From positions 682,001 to 746,000 of the forward strand of contig NZ_AKJN02000008.1 of NCBI RefSeq assembly GCF_000282315.2: a stretch of 64,000 bases of DNA, written 5' to 3'. The position numbers and the translations under genes were made by a program. The notes beneath the pieces are model-generated. The model did no database searches, was not told the DNA's origin, and saw only the letters and a program-made list of their open reading frames with translations. The DNA comes from Pseudomonas sp. GM41(2012) (GTDB lineage Bacteria; Pseudomonadota; Gammaproteobacteria; Pseudomonadales; Pseudomonadaceae). Within the stretch, counting starts at the first letter, position 1. The number at the start of each line of letters is the position of its first letter. This document shows positions 7,030 through 15,677 of the stretch, piece after piece.

Positions 7030-10000
7030 CTATTTCCTGTTCGGATTTAAGGTGGTGTGACCAGATGGGCGACCATTAGCACCAATAGGGGTTACCCCTA
7101 AAATATCTTCTCTTTTTACTCCGCCTTGAATTGCTAACTCTCGCTCGCTACCAAACTTATATTTTTTCCCAAGCTCCGAAGTCAGATCTCGCCCTGGGAT
7201 CATCCGTATGGTGTACAAAAAACCGCTTCTCATGTTGAATCTTGTTGCGAAATCGATTCCAACCTCTCTAACTGGGGTAGTGCTTACAAAATTGCTCGGA
7301 GGCTTGTTGCTATCTAGGGAGTGGAGCAGCAAGTCATTGCTGTCGCCCTTGGTTTTAAATCCTTGTTCAAATATCTCATCTGGGTGACGACCGTCGCCAC
7401 GATATAAATACAATTCCTCTGGGTATGATGGGAGTTGAGCTTCCCCCTTATCAACCTTAATATTCCCCGCCGGATCCTCATCCCCAAACGAAGGCCTTTT
7501 ACACCCATCCCCCCCAGGACACTCACTCAACCCCAGCGGATCAACCCACCCCGTAGGGTTGCGCGTGTACTGATACCCGTTTAACCCGCCCGCCAACTTG
7601 CTCGGATCCGGCGTCAAATACCGTCCAACATCCGGATTGTAGTAGCGATGCCGGTTGTAATGCAGGCCCGTCTCCGCATCGAAATACTGCCCCTGAAACC
7701 TCAACGGCTGATCAAGCACCTGGTGGGTGTCGCGGTTGAGGCGAGTCAGGCGGCCATAGGCTGTGTATCGGGCGGCCCAGATGATGTCGCCGCTGTAGTC
7801 GGTGAGTTCTTGCGGTGTGCCGAGGTGATCGAGTTGGTAGTAGAACGGGCAGGCCTTGCGCGGGCCTTTGCCGTCGAGCATGGCCAGTGGGCGGAAAGTG
7901 CCGGGTTCGTAAACGTAGCTGCGGTAATGCTCGCGGCTGCTTTCGGCGACGAGGTGGTCGCCTTGCCAGAAGAACTCGGTGGTTTTGCCGTCGACGGTTT
8001 TGCTGATACGGCGGCCGAAGGCGTCGTAGCGGTAGGTCGCCTGGCTGCCGTTGGGCAGGGTGGCGCCGATCAGCCGATGCTGGCAGTCGTAGCGGTACTC
8101 GGTGACCAGTTTTTGCCCGGTGCCGCGACGTTCGCGGATCAGGTTGCCAAAGGCGTCGTAGTCGTAGTGGCGGTCGCCTTGCATGAGCAGGCGGTTGCCC
8201 TGCACCTTCGCTGCGCCGGGGCGGTCCTGCATCAGCAGGTTGCCCGCCGGGTCGTGGGCGAAGCTTTCCGGTTGTTGGTCGCGGGTGTGGCGGACGCGGA
8301 TCAGGCGGTTGAGCGGGTCGTATTGGTAGCTGCGCTGGCCGTGACGGGTGTCGGCGATGCTGTCGAGGTTGCCGTTGGCGCTGTAGGCATAGTCGCGGCG
8401 ATACAGTGGTTGGAGCTGTTGACTGACAGCGTGGGCCTTCAATCGGCCCTGATCGTCGTAGGCATATTCGCTGAGCAGTTGCCCCTGTTGGCGGTTTAGT
8501 TCGCGGCCGGCGAAGAACGTATGTGATGTCAGTCGCGCGCCGTTGAGGTCGATGGCGGTCAGCGCACCGCCCTTGGCGTGGTGGTAATCGAGTTTGCTGC
8601 CGTCCGGCAGGCGCAGATGGTTGAGTTGACCGCAGGCGTCGTAGCCATAGCGCAGGGTGCCCCAGCCCTGATGCTCGGTGATCAGCCGATCCTGCTGGTC
8701 ATATTCGAACTCCAGCGGATGGTCGTGGCCATCGTCGACGCGGACCAACCGGCCGAGGCTGTCATAGCGGTATTCAACCTTGATGCCGTCGGGCAGGGTT
8801 TTGACCCGCAGGCGTCCGGCCGAATCCCGCTTATAAGCCGTTACCAACCGCGAGCCATCCTCACCGAACTCGGTTTTTTCCAGCAACTGGCCGTTGAGGT
8901 CGTAGGAATACGCCGTGCGCTGGCCGTCGAATCCGGTTTCCTGTCGGATCAAGCCATTGGCCGTGTAGTCCAGCTGATATGTTTCACCGGACTCGTTTTC
9001 GATTTCCGTGAGTAACAGCTGCGCGTTGTCGTAGCGGTACTTCAGCTGGGTGCCGTCAGCATTGATCCGACGGCTGACCAGGTGCAGGTCGTCGACGTAT
9101 TCGTAACGGGTGACGCGACCCAATTCATCGCGTTCGGCGCTGATCTTGCCGTAGGCGTTGTAGCTGAACGCGCGGCTGGCGCCGGTAGGAAGCGTGGTCT
9201 GGATCAGTCGGCCGACGGCATCCCATTGGTACTGGGTGACGGCGCCATGTTCGTCCTGACGGGTAATCTGCCGCCCCAACGCGTCGTAGGAAAACCGCCG
9301 CTGGCCACCGTCCGGCAAGGTCTCTTCGAGCAGTTGCCCCAAGGCGTTCCAGACGAACACATGCCGACTGGTGTCCGGGGAACGGATCGACAGCAGCTGC
9401 CCTTTGTCGTCGTAGTGGTAGTGGCTGACCTGGCCGTCGGGGTCGGTCGCTTCCGTGGTGTCACCCTGGGCATTGCGCTGATACTTCCACACCGCTTTGC
9501 CGCGATACCGCGCATGCAGGAAACCGTTGCGATACTCGTAGGCCGTCGGTTCGTCGTCCGGCGGAATCAGCGCAACCAGCCGTCCGACCTCGTCGTAACG
9601 GTATTCGGTGATGGCACCGAGCGGATCCTGCTCGGCAAGCAGCCGACCGCTGTTGTCGTAAGCCTTGAGATGTTCGCCGCCGTCCAGCTCGACCTTGCGC
9701 ACCAGTCGCGCGCGGTCGTCGTGCTCGTAAATTTCTTCGCTACCGTCGGCGTTCTTAACCAGCACACTGCCGTTGTCGTCCCAGACATAACGCGTGTCCA
9801 TCTGCGAAAACGACGCCCAGTGGCGGATGCATCGAGCCGCCTTGCCGGACCGTTCCCACTCCCAGAAGAAACTCGCCCCACCGGCGAGTTGCCGCTGCAG
9901 AATCACGTGCTGCTCGTCGTAGTCGTAGCGCTCGCTTTCGCCAGCGGCATTGGTCGCCTCGATCAAGCGATGACGAGCGTCGTAGCGATAGGAAACCAGC

Positions 10001-11883
10001 GTCTGCTCAGTACGCCAGGCGTCTTCCAGGGTGTCGACCGGCTGAAAACGCTGATACTCGACGGCGACCATGTGCCGGCGGTCATAGCGCAACAGAAGGG
10101 AACGCCCTGCGCCGTTATCGAGGCGCTTGATCCTGTCAGACGTATCCCGCTGCACCGTCAGCCGATTGCCATAGGCATCGCTGATCGCTGTCAGACGTCC
10201 TGCACGAAAGTGGAAAAAGCGCGATTTTTCGCCAGCCAGGGCGAGGATCATTTCTTCCGGCTCGTCACCTAGATAAATCGCTGCCCGCGACAGGCTGTTG
10301 TGAATCGTCGGGCGCTCGATATTCGGTAACGGAAAGGTCGTACGGCGGTTTTCGTGGTCGATCCAGATGACGGTGTTGCCATCGATTTCCAAATGATGGG
10401 CGAGTGAGTGACTCCAGCCGAAGCCGAGCCCGCAATCGATCTCCACCGCACTGGTGCGATAGAGCCGGGTGAAGTCGAACGGCATAATCCCGTCCAGCGC
10501 ACCGTCGGTCAGCGTGAGCAATTCCTCGCCCGTGACCATCGATACCGGACAGCCGTGGGTACAGGTCAACGGTCCGCAATCGGCGCTGTCACCGTTGGGG
10601 TTTTTCGCTTGATCCGGGGCATCGTCGCGATGTTCCTGCCTGCTAATCCTGGTCATGGCCTCGGATTTGTCGCGCGCAAGGGCGACCGGGTTCTTCACCG
10701 AAACAACCGGTGCAACGCCGGCCGTGATCTGCAATGGCACCACGGGCGCAGGGTTCAGAGGCGCATTTCGGACGTTGACTGCGAGGGGTTTGAGTACGCC
10801 CGCGTGGGCCGTCAGGTCGGATTTGGCGCCAACCTCGGCGAGCCGCAGGCTCGCGGCGGCCAGCCAGTTTCGCGCGCGGTCGGATTTGACCTTTTCCAGC
10901 ACCTTGGCGCTGATGCCGAGCGTCAGTCCTGCCGTCCCTGTGAAACGCGCCAACAGGAAGCCGATCAATATTCCTGTTCGAATCTCCGCCACAACCTCGG
11001 CGATGTATTGCGGCGGCAACATCCGCAACCAACTGGTGAAAGCCGCGAGATGAATGAACATCAATGGCTCGTCACTTAACACCAACAACAAATTGGCAAT
11101 CGATTCAGATGACGCCTTCAACAGCGTTTCCAGTTCGGTCTCGCTCAGGTACTCAAGGAGCTTTTGGCTGTTGGCCTGGAGGTCCGTGATCAGCTCGTAG
11201 ATCTGCCTCACGTCATCCCACAAATCGTTCAGCGAATTCTCGAGACCGCGCCAATCCGCCTGTTGCAGCAGCCCGTAGCGTTTGACGAATCCGGCCTGAG
11301 AGAACTCAGCCCACGAGGGTTCGAATTCGGTGGCCCACTCGTTGCGCAGCCAGCCTTCCAGATCGCCGATGACTCCTTGATAAGAGGCGTAGAGCGCTTT
11401 GACATGATCAGCGCCAACATGGGGGAAAAAGGTAATGCGATAACGCAGGCTGCGCTCGCACTCGGGGATTTCCAGAACGCCGCTGGGGCCGATCTCGTGG
11501 TAGACCGGCTCGCCAAACGTACCTTCGGAAATCATCTGCTCAAGCATCACCGGCGTATTGCCGATAGGCACGAAGCGCGCAGCCTCAAACATATGTACCA
11601 GGGTCAACGGACCGTTGGCCGGGCACGCGGCGACTGTCGAACTGACTGGCGTGGTGGAATGCTTCGGCGCGCTTAGACGGACTTCGTTGCCGACCTTGAA
11701 TACTTGCTCGACATCCAGGGCCTTGCCGGTCCAGAAGCTTTCAGCCCAGGCGTCGTAGTCGTTCAGGCACAGTCGAAAATCACCCAGCAGCGCTTCGACA
11801 TTCGGCTGCTCAGGGTCCATGGCGGCGACCACCAGCAGCCCGATGGTGTTGTTCAAGGCCAGGAGGTTGTCAGGTATGAACAT
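7030..11883 (-). CDS. Rhs-repeat polymorphic toxin with a C-terminal pertussis-toxin-like ADP-ribosyltransferase
   Basis: 1617 residues. Residues 1-430 form a non-PAAR N-terminal region with hydrophobic helices (one near IGFLLARFTGTAGLTLGI). A DUF6531-like segment follows (CTHGCPVSMVTGEELL to GFGWSHSL). Many YD/Rhs repeats (YRYDALGR, YEYDD types) then lead to the conserved core (LRFQGQYFDAETGLHYNRHR) and the self-cleavage motif DPLGL near 1448-1452. The last 165 residues (bases 7033-7527) are the variable toxin. They show LYRGD (Arg1495), FVSTT (1533-1537) and SERELA with E1580-x-E1582, the Arg / Ser-Thr-Thr / Glu pattern of ADP-ribosyltransferases. The order and spacing match pertussis toxin S1. 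Base composition drops in G+C at the tip. No VgrG or chaperone gene is in the window, so the delivery route is not shown. Confidence 0.85.
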   Translation of the reverse strand: MFIPDNLLALNNTIGLLVVAAMDPEQPNVEALLGDFRLCLNDYDAWAESFWTGKALDVEQVFKVGNEVRLSAPKHSTTPVSSTVAACPANGPLTLVHMFEAARFVPIGNTPVMLEQMISEGTFGEPVYHEIGPSGVLEIPECERSLRYRITFFPHVGADHVKALYASYQGVIGDLEGWLRNEWATEFEPSWAEFSQAGFVKRYGLLQQADWRGLENSLNDLWDDVRQIYELITDLQANSQKLLEYLSETELETLLKASSESIANLLLVLSDEPLMFIHLAAFTSWLRMLPPQYIAEVVAEIRTGILIGFLLARFTGTAGLTLGISAKVLEKVKSDRARNWLAAASLRLAEVGAKSDLTAHAGVLKPLAVNVRNAPLNPAPVVPLQITAGVAPVVSVKNPVALARDKSEAMTRISRQEHRDDAPDQAKNPNGDSADCGPLTCTHGCPVSMVTGEELLTLTDGALDGIMPFDFTRLYRTSAVEIDCGLGFGWSHSLAHHLEIDGNTVIWIDHENRRTTFPLPNIERPTIHNSLSRAAIYLGDEPEEMILALAGEKSRFFHFRAGRLTAISDAYGNRLTVQRDTSDRIKRLDNGAGRSLLLRYDRRHMVAVEYQRFQPVDTLEDAWRTEQTLVSYRYDARHRLIEATNAAGESERYDYDEQHVILQRQLAGGASFFWEWERSGKAARCIRHWASFSQMDTRYVWDDNGSVLVKNADGSEEIYEHDDRARLVRKVELDGGEHLKAYDNSGRLLAEQDPLGAITEYRYDEVGRLVALIPPDDEPTAYEYRNGFLHARYRGKAVWKYQRNAQGDTTEATDPDGQVSHYHYDDKGQLLSIRSPDTSRHVFVWNALGQLLEETLPDGGQRRFSYDALGRQITRQDEHGAVTQYQWDAVGRLIQTTLPTGASRAFSYNAYGKISAERDELGRVTRYEYVDDLHLVSRRINADGTQLKYRYDNAQLLLTEIENESGETYQLDYTANGLIRQETGFDGQRTAYSYDLNGQLLEKTEFGEDGSRLVTAYKRDSAGRLRVKTLPDGIKVEYRYDSLGRLVRVDDGHDHPLEFEYDQQDRLITEHQGWGTLRYGYDACGQLNHLRLPDGSKLDYHHAKGGALTAIDLNGARLTSHTFFAGRELNRQQGQLLSEYAYDDQGRLKAHAVSQQLQPLYRRDYAYSANGNLDSIADTRHGQRSYQYDPLNRLIRVRHTRDQQPESFAHDPAGNLLMQDRPGAAKVQGNRLLMQGDRHYDYDAFGNLIRERRGTGQKLVTEYRYDCQHRLIGATLPNGSQATYRYDAFGRRISKTVDGKTTEFFWQGDHLVAESSREHYRSYVYEPGTFRPLAMLDGKGPRKACPFYYQLDHLGTPQELTDYSGDIIWAARYTAYGRLTRLNRDTHQVLDQPLRFQGQYFDAETGLHYNRHRYYNPDVGRYLTPDPSKLAGGLNGYQYTRNPTGWVDPLGLSECPGGDGCKRPSFGDEDPAGNIKVDKGEAQLPSYPEELYLYRGDGRHPDEIFEQGFKTKGDSNDLLLHSLDSNKPPSNFVSTTPVREVGIDFATRFNMRSGFLYTIRMIPGRDLTSELGKKYKFGSERELAIQGGVKREDILGVTPIGANGRPSGHTTLNPNRK

Positions 11884-12146
11884 TCGCAGTCCCTCGCGCG
11901 GATCAATTCAGAGCGCGAGACTTTGCGGGGGATCGGCGGGGAAAGAAGTCGGGAAAGTAAGTGTTTGGTGTAGGGGAAATCGCTAAATGACGAAGAGCAC
12001 TTCGGCGCAGGTTTTAGTACCGATCAGGCATTGCCCGTTGCCCTATGCCCGCCGCGCTCGCTATGCTGCTGAATCCTTTAATCGATCGCGGACCCGGCCG
12101 TACCTGAGCCGCCTCTGGGATGTCATTAGAAAACGGATCAGATGCG

Positions 12147-12842
12147 ATGAATGCACCGCTGAATGAATTCGGCCCGATCAAGGCCGTGATTTTTGATATG
12201 GACGGCTTGTTACTGGATACGGAGGGCATTTACACCGAAGTCACGTCCATGATTGCTGCGCGTTACGGTCGGGTCTTCGACTGGAGCGTCAAGCAGAACA
12301 TCATCGGCCGTGGCGCGGGTGATCTGGCGCGTTATGTGGTCGAGGCGCTGGACCTGCCGATTACCGCCGAAGAGTTTCTGGTGATCCGCGAACCGCTGAT
12401 GCGCGAGCGTTTTCCTACGGCGCTGGCAATGCCTGGCGCGCAGGAGCTGGTTCGGCACTTGAATGCCAACAACATTCCGATCGCGGTGGGCACCAGTTCT
12501 TCGCGTCAGTCGTTCGGACAGAAAACCACCTTGCACCGCGATTGGTTCGCGCTGTTCGATTTCATCGTGACGGCTGACGATCCGGAAGTCGGCGCGGCTA
12601 AACCGGCGCCGGACATCTTCCTCACGGCGGCGCGGCGCCTGGGTGTCGCGCCCGAGGATTGCCTGGTGTTCGAGGATTCGCCGTTCGGTGTCACGGCGGC
12701 GAAAGCGGCGGGAATGACCGCGATTGCGATCCCGGATGCGGCGATGGCTGACGAAAAATACGCACACGCCGACGGCATTCTTCGTACGTTGAAAGCGTTC
12801 AAACCGAGCGCTTGCGGATTGCCGGCGCTCGAATGGGCTTAA
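12147..12842 (+). CDS. HAD-family phosphatase (beta-phosphoglucomutase / pseudouridine-phosphatase-like)
   Basis: 231 residues. HAD motif I is DMDGLLLDTE, motif II falls in VGTSSS, motif III is the lysine in AAKPAPDIF, and motif IV is EDSPFG. An inserted helical cap sits between motifs I and II (C1 type). These enzymes dephosphorylate sugar or nucleoside phosphates, and the sequence is closest in style to the HDHD1/YniC kind, but the substrate is not decided by sequence. An open frame extends 9 codons upstream, but MNAPLNEF at 12147 is the likely start. It is divergent from the Rhs gene and ends at a REP hairpin. Confidence 0.85.
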   Translation: MNAPLNEFGPIKAVIFDMDGLLLDTEGIYTEVTSMIAARYGRVFDWSVKQNIIGRGAGDLARYVVEALDLPITAEEFLVIREPLMRERFPTALAMPGAQELVRHLNANNIPIAVGTSSSRQSFGQKTTLHRDWFALFDFIVTADDPEVGAAKPAPDIFLTAARRLGVAPEDCLVFEDSPFGVTAAKAAGMTAIAIPDAAMADEKYAHADGILRTLKAFKPSACGLPALEWA

Positions 12843-12851
12843 CGACGGACA

Positions 12852-12956
12852 TGTGGGAGCGGCGGTGCGACGATTCGACTTGCTCGCGAAGAGGGAGTAT
12901 CAGCCAACATTAATGTCGGCTGACACAACGCTTTCGCGAGCAAGCCCGCTCCCACA
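12852..12956. repeat. REP-type inverted repeat pair (TGTGGGAGC family)
   Basis: Outer arms TGTGGGAGC / GCTCCCACA enclose a second inverted repeat around CAGCCAACATTAATGTCGGCTG. It lies between the convergent HAD and SDR genes, where it can act as a terminator or mRNA stabiliser. Confidence 0.85.
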
Positions 12957-12978
12957 TTTTTGAATTGCGTTTAAGTCA

Positions 12979-13725
12979 TCAGGCGCCGAAACCACCGTCG
13001 ATGGTCAGGCTGGCACCGGTGATGTAACCGGCTTCGGGACCGACGAGGTAGGCGACGAAGCTGGCGATTTCTTCCGCTTTACCGTAACGACCCACCGCCA
13101 TCAACGGGATCAGGCTTTCAGCGAAGTCACCACTGGCCGGGTTCATGTCAGTGTCGACCGGGCCCGGTTGCACGTTGTTGATGGTAATGCCACGCGGGCC
13201 GAGGTCGCGCGCCAGGCCTTTGGTCAGGCCGACCAGCGCGGACTTGCTCATGGCGTACGGGCCACCACCGGCGAAGGGCATGCGGTCGGCGTTGGTGCTG
13301 CCGATGTTGATGATGCGACCGCCTTCGGTCATGTGTTTGGCTGCGGCCTGGGTGGCAATGAATACGCTGCGCACGTTGATCGCGAGGGTCTGGTCGAAGT
13401 CTTCGAGTTTGAAGTCTTCCAAGGGGGCAACGGCCAGCACGCCTGCGTTGTTGACCAGAATGTCCAGGCGACCAAAGGCTTTTACGGTGGCGGTCACGGC
13501 GTTGCGAATGGCCTCGGCGTCGGCGCTGTCAGCCTTGATGGCGAGGGCCTTGCCGCCGTTACCGGTGATGCTGTTTTGCAATTCTTCGGCTTTGGCCGTG
13601 GAGCTGACGTAGGTGAAGGCGACTGTCGCGCCTTCAGCAGCCAGGCGTTTGACAATGGCGGCGCCGATACCGCGGGATCCACCTTGAATCAAAGCCACTT
13701 TGCCGCTGAGGTTCTGAGTAGTCAT
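12979..13725 (-). CDS. SDR-family NAD(P)-dependent oxidoreductase
   Basis: 248 residues, the usual length of classical short-chain dehydrogenases. Cofactor motif GGSRGIGAA (TGxxxGxG type), the NNAG motif in DILVNNAGVLA, catalytic Ser in NIGSTNADR and Tyr-x-x-x-Lys in GPYAMSKSAL are all visible. It acts in the cytoplasm on a carbonyl or hydroxyl substrate that cannot be named. The start at 13725 (MTTQNLSG) has GGAG 7 bases upstream. An in-frame TTG four codons earlier overlaps that signal and is less likely. It is transcribed divergently from a LysR gene, which is its probable regulator. Confidence 0.88.
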   Translation of the reverse strand: MTTQNLSGKVALIQGGSRGIGAAIVKRLAAEGATVAFTYVSSTAKAEELQNSITGNGGKALAIKADSADAEAIRNAVTATVKAFGRLDILVNNAGVLAVAPLEDFKLEDFDQTLAINVRSVFIATQAAAKHMTEGGRIINIGSTNADRMPFAGGGPYAMSKSALVGLTKGLARDLGPRGITINNVQPGPVDTDMNPASGDFAESLIPLMAVGRYGKAEEIASFVAYLVGPEAGYITGASLTIDGGFGA

Positions 13726-13786
13726 ATCGATCTCCAAAGTCCCGAGGCGAGATGTCTCGGTTGATGGAGCCTAGTATCGATTCAGG

Positions 13787-13810
13787 ATTACCGGCTGTGT
13801 AGACGGTAAT
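13787..13810. promoter_or_regulatory. Putative LysR operator between the SDR and LysR genes
   Basis: A perfect inverted repeat ATTACCG-N10-CGGTAAT lies between the divergent starts at 13725 and 13851. Dyads of this size are typical LysR recognition sites. Confidence 0.6.
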
Positions 13811-13850
13811 TGCGATAGTCTGTGTAAACCAAAAGTTTATAGTGGCGCTT

Positions 13851-14774
13851 ATGGAAACCTTCAGCAGTATCGAATGCTTCGTGCGCAGTGCCGAGGTCGG
13901 CAGCTTCGCCGAAGCCGCGCGCCGCCTGAGTCTGACCCCGGCGGCGGTGGGCAAAAGCGTCGCCAAGCTTGAGGCGCGACTGGGTGTACGGCTGTTTCAG
14001 CGCAGCACTCGCAGCCTGACGCTCACTGAAGCGGGTCATCGGTTTCTCGGCGAAGTGAGTTCCAGTCTTCACACGATCCAGAATGCCGTGGCCAATCTGG
14101 CCAGTGCCGAGGGGCTACCGGCGGGGACGTTGAAGGTCAGCATGGGCACGGCGTTTGGGCGGTTGTATGTCGTGCCGTTGCTTGGGGAGTTTCTGCGGCG
14201 CTTTCCGGCGATCAACCCGGACTGGCATTTCGATAACCGTCAGGTCGATCTGATCGCTCAGGGTTTCGATGCGGCGATTGGTGGGGGATTCGAGCTGCCG
14301 CAGGGGGTGGTGGCGCGCAAGCTGACACCGGCCCATCGGGTGTTGGTCGCGTCAGCCGACTATCTTGCAGGGCGTGAGGTGATTGCCGAGCCCGATGATC
14401 TCAAACATCACGATGGCATCCTGATTCGATCGCCACAGACAGGTCGTGTGCGTTCCTGGCAATTGACCAGTCGCACCCAGCAACACAGCCCGCTGACGCT
14501 CAAGGCGCGGATGACCATGAGCGATTCGGAGGCGGCCTGCGCCACGGCCGCCCAAGGGTTGGGCATTGCGCTGGTGAGCATGCCGTTTGCCGTGGGCTAT
14601 CTGGAGGCCGGGACCTTGCTGCGGGTGCTGCCGGACTGGTTTGTCGACGACGGCAACATTTCCATTTATTACGCTGAACACAAACTGCTGCCCGGCAAGA
14701 CCCGGGCGTTTGTGGATTTCATCATTGAGCAGTTTGCGGAGCAGGGGTTGGGGCAGCGGTTTAGTGCGCTCTGA
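13851..14774 (+). CDS. LysR-family transcriptional regulator
   Basis: 307 residues. The N-terminal winged helix-turn-helix (residues about 3-60) reads FVRSAEVGSFAEAARRLSLT-PAAVGKSVAKLE with the classic LTEAGHRF helix after it. The C-terminal LysR substrate domain includes the TFGRLYVVPLL and FDAAIG segments. It is of the CrgA/PecT-like group that often controls a divergent SDR or quinone oxidoreductase gene. The METFSS start at 13851 is preferred to an in-frame GTG at 13842. It most likely binds the dyad at 13787-13810 to control itself and the SDR gene. The inducer is unknown. Confidence 0.88.
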   Translation: METFSSIECFVRSAEVGSFAEAARRLSLTPAAVGKSVAKLEARLGVRLFQRSTRSLTLTEAGHRFLGEVSSSLHTIQNAVANLASAEGLPAGTLKVSMGTAFGRLYVVPLLGEFLRRFPAINPDWHFDNRQVDLIAQGFDAAIGGGFELPQGVVARKLTPAHRVLVASADYLAGREVIAEPDDLKHHDGILIRSPQTGRVRSWQLTSRTQQHSPLTLKARMTMSDSEAACATAAQGLGIALVSMPFAVGYLEAGTLLRVLPDWFVDDGNISIYYAEHKLLPGKTRAFVDFIIEQFAEQGLGQRFSAL

Positions 14775-14800
14775 GCCAGCTTCAGAACCGAGGCGCGGCC

Positions 14801-14877
14801 ATCGCGAGCAAGCTCGGCTCCTACATTGGATCTGCTTCGCTCACAAATCCCCTGTGGGAGCCGAGCTTGCTCGCGAT
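14801..14877. repeat. REP-type inverted repeat pair
   Basis: Arms of 25 bp (ATCGCGAGCAAGCTCGGCTC... and its near-perfect complement) lie between the convergent LysR and racemase genes. Confidence 0.88.
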
Positions 14878-14892
14878 GAACGATGACGCGGT

Positions 14893-15621
14893 CTACCTTC
14901 CAAACCGCCCGGGCCAGCCAGTAATTTTCTTGGGCCGCGGCGTTGCATAAGTCCGCACTTTGGACGTCGACAATCCCAATCGCACCAACGACTCGGCAAT
15001 CGTCACCGCCGCCGTCACACCATCCACCACCGGCACGCCAGTGCGCTGACGAATCTGTTCATCCAGCCCGGCCATGCCGCCGCAGCCCAGGCAAATCACC
15101 TCGGCCTTGTCTTCAAGCACGGCCAATTCCGCCTGGCGAATAATTGCCTCCAGCGCACGCTCAGGATCGGATTCCAGTTCCAGCACCGCCAAACCACTGG
15201 CTCGCACCGATGCGCAACGGTCCCAGAGTCCGGACAGTTTGAGGCGATCCTCGATCAGCGGCACGGTGCGGTCCAGCGTGGTGACCACCGAGTAGGCATG
15301 GCCGAGGAACATCGCGGTGCTGGCCGCCGCATCGGTGATGTCCACCACCGGCACGTTGAGCAACTCCTGCAAACCCTCGCGCCCGTGTTCGCCGTAACCG
15401 GCCTGGATCACGGCGTCGAAGGGTTGGTCGTAAGCCATCACCCGATCCATCACCGCAATGGCGGCCAGATAACTTTCGAAATTGCCTTCGATGGAGTCAG
15501 CACCGAAGTAGGGCGTCAGGCCGATGATTTCCGTGCCCGGCGCGGCCACGGACTGAGCCGAACGCGCGATGGCCTGGGTGATGGATTCGGTGGTGTTGAC
15601 GTTGACCACGAGAATTCGCAT
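14893..15621 (-). CDS. Asp/Glu/hydantoin racemase family protein, probably hydantoin racemase
   Basis: 242 residues, the family's normal length. The two active-site cysteine regions are recognisable: the second is clear (CLGCGGMAG), while the first, usually in a G-C/Y-x-D segment, reads AVIQAGYGEHGRE and lacks the cysteine. The start MRILVVNVNTTESIT is characteristic of hydantoin racemases (HyuA/HyuE). The enzyme interconverts D- and L-5-substituted hydantoins. The gene directly follows an NCS1 permease gene with a 56-bp gap, so the two probably form an uptake-and-metabolism operon. Loss of one cysteine could change its activity, and other members of the superfamily remain possible. Confidence 0.78.
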   Translation of the reverse strand: MRILVVNVNTTESITQAIARSAQSVAAPGTEIIGLTPYFGADSIEGNFESYLAAIAVMDRVMAYDQPFDAVIQAGYGEHGREGLQELLNVPVVDITDAAASTAMFLGHAYSVVTTLDRTVPLIEDRLKLSGLWDRCASVRASGLAVLELESDPERALEAIIRQAELAVLEDKAEVICLGCGGMAGLDEQIRQRTGVPVVDGVTAAVTIAESLVRLGLSTSKVRTYATPRPKKITGWPGRFGR

Positions 15622-15677
15622 GGGAAGTCCTTATAACGGGTGGTTCTGCGGCCCGACGGTGCCGGGCCGCCAAGGGA

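Noticed and set aside
9082..10272. Open frame of about 400 codons antisense to the Rhs gene
   Set aside because: Mirror of the Rhs repeat codons. Valine-rich repetitive product with no family.
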